The notes under the pieces are model-generated. The model ran no database searches, was not told the DNA's origin, and worked only from the letters and a program-made list of their open reading frames with translations. Positions 1-4,944 of a stretch of DNA of 6,083 nt are shown here, in pieces; positions within the stretch are counted from its first letter, which is position 1, and every line of letters starts with the position of its first letter. The position numbers and the translations under genes are program-made. Origin of the DNA: Methylophilaceae bacterium (GTDB lineage Bacteria > Pseudomonadota > Gammaproteobacteria > Burkholderiales > Methylophilaceae); contig SPJO01000083.1 of NCBI GenBank assembly GCA_006844635.1, forward strand, positions 1-6,083, written 5' to 3'.

Positions 1-2223
1 GTTCCTATTTTTATCTTAAGCGAAACTGCACATTACGCTCAGCTCAAAAAAACGCTAATGTTCAGTCCCTTTTCAAGTAATGAAATTGTGCCCTGGCCAA
101 TCTCCGATGTCGATGAGCTGTCTACTGCTATACAAAAAGCAATTCAACGTAGACAGCTTCGGATGAAGTACCAAACCACGATTGCAAGCTCACAAATAAA
201 CCTTGAAAAACTGCCCTTACTTCAACCTGAGGCTGATCATTATTTAGATCAGTTGCTACATCATGCGCCCATTGGCGTATTAACTGTTGATGTAGATGGC
301 ATTATTCTGACGGCCAATCATCAAGCATTAGTAATTTTAGATATTAGTGAACATTTAGCACTTGGGCAGTCAGTTGGAATGCTATTGCCTTTGAGGGAGC
401 GGCCTAGAGCAAAGCTGTTGCTTGATAGTAGTTTTGATTCGTTTGAACGGCAAGAGCCGCAAATATTTGAGGCTGACAGCAAAACAAGAGGCACTTGTTT
501 TATTGAGGTGATCTTAACACCACTTGCCTACCGTACAGGTCAAAAAGGGGCCATGTTGATCTTACAAGACGTGACCAACAAAGTGTTAGCTGAACGTGAG
601 CGGCAACGAGTTGAGGAAGATCAGCGTTTGCATTTGAGAGTGCTAAGGTCATTTTATGAAATTAGCTCCAATTTGGAGTTTAATTTAAAAGAAAAGCTAC
701 AATTGCTTTTAAAGCTAGGGAGTGAGCAATTTGGGATGCCAATTGCAGTATTGTCACGTATAGATGGAGAAAAGTATTACATTCACGACTCAATTACTGA
801 CTCTGATCACTTCTCCCCAGGTGTGACCAAAAAACTAAAACAAACATTTTGTAGCGAAGCAATATTACATAGCGAGCCACTTGCTTTTGAAAGTGCTAGC
901 AAAGTTAAAAAGTGGAGTAAGCACTACAGCGCTAAGACCCATAATATAGAAGCTTATATGGGGGTGCGTATCATTGTTGAAGGTGACCTATACGGAACCC
1001 TTTCATTTGCTAGTAAAGAGGCGAGAAGCATCCCTTTTAGATTAGCCGACTTAGAAGTGTTCAAACTGATGGCGCAATGGGTTGGTAATGAGTTGCAAAG
1101 AGAGTTTGCTGGATCTTATATGGTTAAGCTTTCTAGTGCCTTGGAACAAGCTGCTGACTCTGTCATTATTACTGATCATAATCGTAGTATTGAATATGTA
1201 AATCCATCATTTGAGAATATGACGGGTTATACAAGGGAAGAGGTGCTTGGTAAGAAAGCATACTTCTTAAGGCATGGATCAGAGCAGCCAGCACTTTATG
1301 ATGAGTTATGGCAGTCAATTAGTTCTGGCGGTGTTTATCGCGGTGTTATTATTAATCGAAAAAAAGATGGCACGGTTTATCATGAACAAAAGACGATTAC
1401 GCCTTTAAAGGATGATCAAGGCAATATTACTCATTTCATCTCTACTGGCCATGATATTTCTGATTTAGTAAAGGCCGAAGAGCAGGATCGCCTTCATAAA
1501 GCCGAGTTTGCCCATGTTGCACGCTTAGGGGTTTTAGGAGAGATGACTTCAGGCTTGGCACATGAACTTAATCAACCTTTATGCGCGATTACCACCTATG
1601 CACAGACTTGTCTTCGCATTGTCCAAGGTGAAAATTATAAAATGGAAGATGTTAGCTACGGGCTTGAGCAAGTGATTAAGCAGGCAGAGCTGGGTGGAGA
1701 TATCTTCAGGCGGTTACGCGACTTTGCGCGAAAAGAAGAAAAGCCTAAGACCCCCAGTAGTATTCGTGACATTATTCATGAAGTGCGTGATTTCACGCGT
1801 GCAGAATGCCTACAAAACCAAATAAAACTAGAAGTGAAAGTCCCAGGCCAACTACCACTTGTAAGGGTGGATCCAATTCAAATTGAACAGGTATTAATCA
1901 ATCTAGTGCGCAACAGCATGGATGCTTTGTTGGATGTGGGTGGGAGTCAGCGGAAAATTGTGTTGAGTGCTAAGATATATAAACGAAAATACATTTGTGT
2001 CAGTGTGAGTGATAATGGCAATGGGTGTAGTGAAGAAGTTGCCTCAAGATTGTATGAGCCTTTCTTTACCACGAAGAAACATGGGCTTGGCATCGGGCTG
2101 GGTATCAGTCAAACGATTGTGGTTACACACGGTGGAAATCTTTGGTTAGATAAAAATTCAAGCAATGGCGCGACCTTTAGCTTTACACTTGAGCCGTCAG
2201 AAGAAACAGAAGTAGGGGAGTAA
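1..2223 (+). CDS. Sensor histidine kinase (degenerate REC-PAS-GAF-PAS-HisKA-HATPase), 5'-truncated by window edge
   Basis: The reading frame is open to base 1, so the gene starts upstream. The in-frame ATG at 58 has no ribosome-binding site and would cut a domain. Residues here count from base 1. Residues 1-53 look like the end of a receiver domain: a VPIFILSE strand, then VPWPI where xxKPI is usual, then a helix ending in RRQL. A PAS domain spans about 79-195 and ends in LILQDVT. A short charged coiled coil (193-214) leads to a GAF-like domain (about 215-367) and a second PAS (about 375-494, with GYTREEVLG and STGHDIS). HisKA carries AHELNQPL with phospho-acceptor His521 (codon 1561-1563). 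The ATPase domain shows an N box with Asn638, DNGNG (671-675), YEPFFTTK and GLGIGLGIS. The kinase core resembles FixL and the C-terminal half of TodS/StyS. No membrane segment is visible, so a cytoplasmic sensor is likely. It is translationally linked to the regulator downstream. The ligand cannot be read from sequence. Confidence 0.93.
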   Translation, partial: VPIFILSETAHYAQLKKTLMFSPFSSNEIVPWPISDVDELSTAIQKAIQRRQLRMKYQTTIASSQINLEKLPLLQPEADHYLDQLLHHAPIGVLTVDVDGIILTANHQALVILDISEHLALGQSVGMLLPLRERPRAKLLLDSSFDSFERQEPQIFEADSKTRGTCFIEVILTPLAYRTGQKGAMLILQDVTNKVLAERERQRVEEDQRLHLRVLRSFYEISSNLEFNLKEKLQLLLKLGSEQFGMPIAVLSRIDGEKYYIHDSITDSDHFSPGVTKKLKQTFCSEAILHSEPLAFESASKVKKWSKHYSAKTHNIEAYMGVRIIVEGDLYGTLSFASKEARSIPFRLADLEVFKLMAQWVGNELQREFAGSYMVKLSSALEQAADSVIITDHNRSIEYVNPSFENMTGYTREEVLGKKAYFLRHGSEQPALYDELWQSISSGGVYRGVIINRKKDGTVYHEQKTITPLKDDQGNITHFISTGHDISDLVKAEEQDRLHKAEFAHVARLGVLGEMTSGLAHELNQPLCAITTYAQTCLRIVQGENYKMEDVSYGLEQVIKQAELGGDIFRRLRDFARKEEKPKTPSSIRDIIHEVRDFTRAECLQNQIKLEVKVPGQLPLVRVDPIQIEQVLINLVRNSMDALLDVGGSQRKIVLSAKIYKRKYICVSVSDNGNGCSEEVASRLYEPFFTTKKHGLGIGLGISQTIVVTHGGNLWLDKNSSNGATFSFTLEPSEETEVGE

Positions 2224-2224
2224 T

Positions 2225-2842
2225 ATGAAAAATGACCTCAATTCAAAGTATTTTATTTATATTGTAGATGACAATCCTGCAGTGCGGGATGCGATTAGAT
2301 TTCTTGTGCAGCAAGTCGGACTTAACCCAAAGGTTTTTTCTTCAGCACAGGACTTTTTAGATTTTTTTAAAGCTGAGATGCGAGGCTGTCTGGTATTAGA
2401 TATCCGTATGCCGGGCATGAGTGGTTTAGATTTGCAAGAGCAGCTAGCGACGCTAGGCGCAAATATTCCAGTGATTATCATTACGGGCCATGGTGATGTG
2501 CCAATTACAGTGCGTGCAATGAAGTCTGGTGCATTTGAATTTTTGCAGAAACCGTTTAATGATCAAGTCTTATTAGATACGATTCAAGCAGCTTTAGTGA
2601 AATATGACACAATATGGCAAGAAGAAGATAAGCGCCTTGAGGCATCTAAGAGTTTGGCTGTTCTCACTAAGCGTGAAAGAGAAGTGTTAGAGTTGCTTAA
2701 AAATGGAAAATCAAATAAATTAATTGCGAGAGAGCTATCACTTTCTGTGCGGACTATTGAAGGTTACAGAGCTAATATTACTGATAAGTTAGGGGCTAAA
2801 TCTTTAGGTGCGCTGATCGATATGGTCATCAAATCAGAATAA
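2225..2842 (+). CDS. FixJ/StyR/TodT-family response regulator (REC plus LuxR-type HTH)
   Basis: This 205-residue protein is the usual length for FixJ-type regulators. The receiver domain (about 8-125) has the acidic pair Asp15-Asp16, phospho-acceptor Asp59 in LDIRMPGMSG, the switch Thr87 in IITGHGD, and Lys109 in LQKPF, so all catalytic residues are present. A linker of about 20 residues leads to a GerE/LuxR HTH (about 146-200) with LTKREREVLELL and the recognition-helix segment SVRTIEGYRANI. The ATG lies one base after the kinase stop, and an AGGGGAG ribosome-binding site (2214-2220) sits inside the end of the kinase gene, so the two are co-transcribed and probably coupled. Known relatives (TodT, StyR, TmoT) activate aromatic-oxidation promoters, and this gene faces such an operon. 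It is inferred to be phosphorylated by the preceding kinase and to activate the hydroxylase promoter. Function as a FixJ-family regulator is certain; the target is inferred from position. Confidence 0.96.
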   Translation: MKNDLNSKYFIYIVDDNPAVRDAIRFLVQQVGLNPKVFSSAQDFLDFFKAEMRGCLVLDIRMPGMSGLDLQEQLATLGANIPVIIITGHGDVPITVRAMKSGAFEFLQKPFNDQVLLDTIQAALVKYDTIWQEEDKRLEASKSLAVLTKREREVLELLKNGKSNKLIARELSLSVRTIEGYRANITDKLGAKSLGALIDMVIKSE

Positions 2843-2964
2843 TTGACATTTAAGAGCTAGAATACGAAAAAGTGATTGCCTTGTTAGTGAGGCGGCGATT
2901 CTCTAATGATGATATATGCACGTAACCTAACTTAACATGTAATTTAATGCCTTGTTCCAGTTTA

Positions 2965-2978
2965 AATAAATCGTTATT
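2965..2978. repeat. Inverted repeat AATAA-N4-TTATT, candidate operator
   Basis: The arms AATAA (2965-2969) and TTATT (2974-2978) are perfect complements around the spacer ATCG. The layout loosely recalls the StyR/TodT boxes, which I remember as ATAAAC-N4-GTTTAT, but the outer bases differ. In AT-rich DNA a 5-bp palindrome can arise by chance, so this is only a candidate. Confidence 0.3.
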
Positions 2979-3032
2979 AAGTAATTTCGCGTATTTTCTA
3001 GCCTTTCACCGTATTTCTTCGGGTATTTCTAA
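2979..3032 (+). repeat. Four phased direct repeats of GTA(A/T)TTTC type, candidate regulator boxes
   Basis: The core appears as GTAATTTC at 2981, GTATTTTC at 2991, GTATTTC at 3011 and GTATTTC at 3023. Start-to-start distances are 10, 20 and 12 bases, close to whole helical turns, so the copies would face one side of the DNA. The first copy, in context TTAAGTAATTTCGC, resembles the class I FixJ site as I recall it (MTAMGTAGTTTCCC). A binding array for the adjacent FixJ-type regulator is inferred. Confidence 0.45.
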
Positions 3033-3051
3033 ATTTATATCTATGTAGAAT
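3023..3051 (+). promoter_or_regulatory. Possible activator-dependent sigma70 promoter of the hydroxylase gene
   Basis: A TAGAAT hexamer (3046-3051) matches five of six consensus -10 bases. The -35 position 17 bases upstream holds GTATTT, a poor -35 element but part of the fourth direct repeat. Activator-dependent promoters often lack a good -35 and have the activator bound there. Transcription would begin near 3058 and give a leader of roughly 108 bases. This is an inference from weak motifs. Confidence 0.3.
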
Positions 3052-3059
3052 TGGTTCTA
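3046..3059. repeat. Inverted repeat TAGAA-N4-TTCTA
   Basis: The arms TAGAA (3046-3050) and TTCTA (3055-3059) are perfect complements around TTGG. It has the same 5-4-5 geometry as the repeat at 2965-2978 but a different sequence. It overlaps the proposed -10 hexamer, so it could be a repressor site, a sign that the promoter lies elsewhere, or chance. A direct repeat of CTATGT (3041 and 3057) overlaps it. Confidence 0.3.
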
Positions 3060-3151
3060 TGTTGTATTAGTAAGCTAATGCTATTCCAGACAGCCAATAG
3101 TCATTAATAGCTTTAGATTTGCGATACGATGAAACGATAAATTAATATTTT

Positions 3152-3157
3152 AAGGAG
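3152..3157 (+). promoter_or_regulatory. Ribosome-binding site of the hydroxylase gene
   Basis: AAGGAG lies eight bases before the ATG at 3166, a near-ideal Shine-Dalgarno sequence and spacing. It fixes the start codon and is consistent with strong translation of the hydroxylase. Confidence 0.85.
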
Positions 3158-3165
3158 TATACATA

Positions 3166-4458
3166 ATGAGAAGCTTGATATTAGGGCATCTAGTCTATCT
3201 ATATACACCAATAGGAATTTTGGCGACTATCGCTGGTATTTTGATGGGTGGAGATTGGGTCTGGATTGGTATTGCAATCTTTGGATTTAATATTGTAATG
3301 GATACGCTTACAAGCGGCATCCATCTTAAAGGTGCAGCAACAAACTCAAAAGGTGAAGCTGCAGGCGTTGGTCCAATTCTAAATTTAATGATGTATTTAC
3401 AATTGGTAAGTTTTATTGCATTGCAAGCAGCAGTTGTATGGCGCATTTACCAATACGTTGGTGGCGCACCAATCGAGGCTGCGACTTGGACGGCTTTTGG
3501 TCAAACATTCGCGTATGAAAGTGGCATTACTGGCTTAGGTTTAACTGCTGTTGTTATCGGCGCAGGTTTACATCAAGGCCTAGGTATTATGTTTGGACAT
3601 GAGCTTTCACATACTAAAGGCTTCGGCTTCTTAATTTCACGCATGATGATGGGTTTATCAGGTTGTGCAGCATTTTGCTACGCACACGTATACAACCATC
3701 ACCTAGAATTAGGACGTGCTTGGTTAGGGCCTCAAAACAATGCAATGTTGGACGATGCAGATCCTGCTACTTCACCACGTGGACGTAGCTTGTATAAACA
3801 TTGGGTGATTTCAACAATCGGTCAGTCTTACTTTGGATTTAAAACTGAGCAAAGACGTCTAAAACGCATGGGTAAATCATTTTTCAATGTGTTTGCGAAT
3901 CGTTGGATTAAAGGTTACTTGTTAAGTGTCCCAACTATTGCTGCATTTAGTTATGCTGGTTACTTAGCTGGTGGTCAAGAAGGCGCATTGTTTGGTTTAG
4001 GTTGCATGGCTGTTATCTGGGTTATCTCAACATTTGAGCTAGAAGCACTTAACTACATGGAGCACTATGGTCTAATCCGTGTTCACGGCGAACCAATTGA
4101 GTATCGTCATTCATGGGATAACGATAGTATCTTCACTGGTTTTGCTTTCATCGAAATTGGTCGTCAAGCAGATCACCATGACCGTGGCGAAACACATTTC
4201 TGGGAGCTAACAAGTGTTGGAGTGCCATCTACACCAGATGGTGCACCAAATGCAATGATGGGTTACTACACAGAGTTTGTGATTGCATTAGTACCACCAC
4301 TATGGCATTCAATTATGAGAAAGAAACTTGCTATATGGGATCGTGATTTTGCTAATGCAGAAGAGCGTGAAATTGCAGCAAAAATTAACCGAATGGTTGG
4401 TTATGAGTGTGACCTCTCTAAAGTTGAAGGTAAAAAACTTGAAGTTAAATACGCTTAA
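3166..4458 (+). CDS. Membrane di-iron hydroxylase, XylM/AlkB family (xylM-like), with atypical third histidine box
   Basis: This 430-residue integral membrane protein is the predicted oxygenase component: it would hydroxylate a hydrocarbon or aromatic methyl group using O2 and electrons from the reductase downstream. Hydrophobic segments lie near residues 7-27, 31-49, 70-95, 121-143, 155-172, 246-268 and 271-293. Box 1 is HELSH (145-149), box 2 is HVYNHH (174-179), the family hallmark NYMEHYGL spans 296-303, and box 3 is QADHH (334-338). The start region (GGDWVWIG, MMYLQL) and the tail (VPPLW, WDRDFA, a GEREL-like EEREI) follow XylM from memory more closely than AlkB. Two oddities: Gln334 replaces the first His of HxxHH, and about 12 extra residues lie between box 2 and DPATS (199-203). 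Length exceeds XylM (369), partly through that loop. Arginine codons are mostly CGT/CGC, unlike the AGA/AGG/CGG-containing regulators, suggesting high expression. Substrate is unknown; a terminator follows directly. Confidence 0.93.
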   Translation: MRSLILGHLVYLYTPIGILATIAGILMGGDWVWIGIAIFGFNIVMDTLTSGIHLKGAATNSKGEAAGVGPILNLMMYLQLVSFIALQAAVVWRIYQYVGGAPIEAATWTAFGQTFAYESGITGLGLTAVVIGAGLHQGLGIMFGHELSHTKGFGFLISRMMMGLSGCAAFCYAHVYNHHLELGRAWLGPQNNAMLDDADPATSPRGRSLYKHWVISTIGQSYFGFKTEQRRLKRMGKSFFNVFANRWIKGYLLSVPTIAAFSYAGYLAGGQEGALFGLGCMAVIWVISTFELEALNYMEHYGLIRVHGEPIEYRHSWDNDSIFTGFAFIEIGRQADHHDRGETHFWELTSVGVPSTPDGAPNAMMGYYTEFVIALVPPLWHSIMRKKLAIWDRDFANAEEREIAAKINRMVGYECDLSKVEGKKLEVKYA

Positions 4459-4463
4459 TTTTT

Positions 4464-4501
4464 AAAAAAAACATCAGCTCAATGGGCTGATGTTTTTTTT
4501 T
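4464..4501 (+). terminator. Strong intrinsic terminator directly after the hydroxylase gene
   Basis: ACATCAGC (4471-4478) pairs perfectly with GCTGATGT (4486-4493), and a C-G plus a U-G pair can extend the stem inside the loop. Nine consecutive T residues (4493-4501) follow. Eight A residues precede the stem, so the structure could also act on the minus strand. It begins six bases after the hydroxylase stop and lies inside the gene set, upstream of the globin. Confidence 0.88.
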
Positions 4502-4503
4502 CT

Positions 4504-4510
4504 AGAGGAG
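4504..4510 (+). promoter_or_regulatory. Ribosome-binding site that fixes the globin start at 4517
   Basis: AGAGGAG is six bases before the ATG at 4517. The earlier in-frame ATG at 4490 lies inside the terminator stem and would encode a run of Phe from the T-tract, so it is not the start. The site begins only two bases after the T-tract. Confidence 0.85.
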
Positions 4511-4516
4511 ATTAAT

Positions 4517-4885
4517 ATGAGTACAGAAGATGCTTCACTATATGAACGTTTAGGCAAAAGGCCAGGTATTGAACAAATTGCTGCAGATATTTGGGATAAC
4601 CATATCAGTAACCCACTCATTAATAACCGTTATGCAGCGAGTGATCCAGTTGAAGTAAAAAGATTAGTGACTGAGTTATGTTGTGCTGGCTTCGGAGGGC
4701 CTGAGGAATATACAGGTAAAGATATGATTTCCGCTCATAAAGGAATGAATATTAATGAGACGGAGTTTGTCGCAGTTTGTGATGATGTGCTTAAAGCGCT
4801 AGATACAAATAATGTTGGTCAGCGTGAAAAAGATGAAATACTTTGTATTCTTTATTCAATGAAACCGGAAGTTGTTCATCTTTAA
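4517..4885 (+). CDS. Group 1 (TrHbN-like) truncated haemoglobin
   Basis: This 122-residue protein has the length and landmarks of a 2/2 globin: SLYERLGKRPGIE at the start, the GGPEEYTGKDM turn (60-70), and the proximal haem ligand His74 in SAHKGMNI. No signal peptide or membrane segment is visible, so it should be cytoplasmic. Family members bind O2 or NO, and some act as NO dioxygenases or O2 carriers. By hand alignment with M. tuberculosis trHbN, the B10 Tyr is replaced by Trp26, the E11 Gln by Val51 and the CD1 Phe by Tyr39, giving a more apolar distal pocket. A Cys55-Cys56 pair sits in helix E. The gene lies between the hydroxylase and its reductase, and no room for a conventional promoter exists in the 58 bases before it, so expression relies on read-through or a promoter inside the hydroxylase gene. 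A role in O2 supply or protection of the oxygenase is inference. Confidence 0.92.
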   Translation: MSTEDASLYERLGKRPGIEQIAADIWDNHISNPLINNRYAASDPVEVKRLVTELCCAGFGGPEEYTGKDMISAHKGMNINETEFVAVCDDVLKALDTNNVGQREKDEILCILYSMKPEVVHL

Positions 4886-4892
4886 ATGATGG

Positions 4893-4922
4893 ATATGGTG
4901 TCAATTAATCCTGGCACCATAT
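4893..4922 (+). other. 11-bp intergenic hairpin between globin and reductase genes
   Basis: ATATGGTGTCA (4893-4903) pairs with TGGCACCATAT (4912-4922), ten Watson-Crick pairs and one U-G pair, around the 8-base loop ATTAATCC. No T-tract follows, so it is unlikely to be a full intrinsic terminator. An mRNA-processing or stability element, or an operator, is possible. It begins eight bases after the globin stop. Confidence 0.6.
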
Positions 4923-4934
4923 AGAAATATTGTC

Positions 4935-4938
4935 AGGA
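4935..4938 (+). promoter_or_regulatory. Ribosome-binding site that fixes the reductase start at 4945
   Basis: AGGA lies six bases before the ATG at 4945. A TTG at 4930 in the same frame would place this motif inside the coding sequence and has no purine-rich site of its own, so the ATG is preferred. Confidence 0.7.
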
Positions 4939-4944
4939 ATTTAT

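Larger units (their letters stand above)
2843..3165 (+). other. 323-base intergenic regulatory region upstream of the hydroxylase gene
   Basis: No open frame of plausible coding size occurs here on either strand, and the composition is strongly AT-rich. The first 120 bases (2843-2964) show no convincing terminator for the regulator gene and no clear motif. The middle (2965-3060) concentrates short inverted repeats and direct repeats, listed separately. The last 100 bases look like an untranslated leader ending in a good ribosome-binding site. The size and repeat content suit an activator-controlled promoter. Confidence 0.7.

Noticed and set aside
58..60. ATG at 58 as start of the sensor kinase
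   Set aside because: No ribosome-binding site precedes it, the frame is open to base 1, and the upstream codons complete a receiver-like domain.
2257..2481. Minus-strand open frame of 74 codons inside the response regulator gene
   Set aside because: It lies entirely within a clear regulator gene, and its product has no recognisable domain.
2843..2863. TTGACA followed by TAGAAT just after the regulator gene, as a promoter
   Set aside because: The hexamers are good matches, but the spacer is nine bases instead of about 17.
2875..2899. ATTGCC/GGCGAT hairpin as terminator of the regulator gene
   Set aside because: The stem is six pairs with one wobble and a 13-base loop, and no T-tract follows.
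3195..3446. Minus-strand open frame of 83 codons inside the hydroxylase gene
   Set aside because: It is the antisense of a conserved transmembrane coding region and shows no family features.
3166..4458. Identity of the hydroxylase as a front-end fatty-acid desaturase because of QxxHH
   Set aside because: There is no cytochrome b5 domain, the NYMEHYGL hallmark and the XylM-like tail are present, and a XylA-type reductase is linked.
4490..4516. In-frame ATG at 4490 as start of the globin
   Set aside because: It lies in the terminator stem and reads Phe codons from the T-tract; ATG 4517 has a good ribosome-binding site and the family's usual start.
4886..4924. Twelve-codon ORF between globin and reductase
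   Set aside because: It has no ribosome-binding site and consists mostly of the hairpin arms.
4930..4944. TTG at 4930 as start of the reductase
   Set aside because: ATG 4945 is preceded by AGGA at proper spacing, while the TTG has no such site and adds only five residues.
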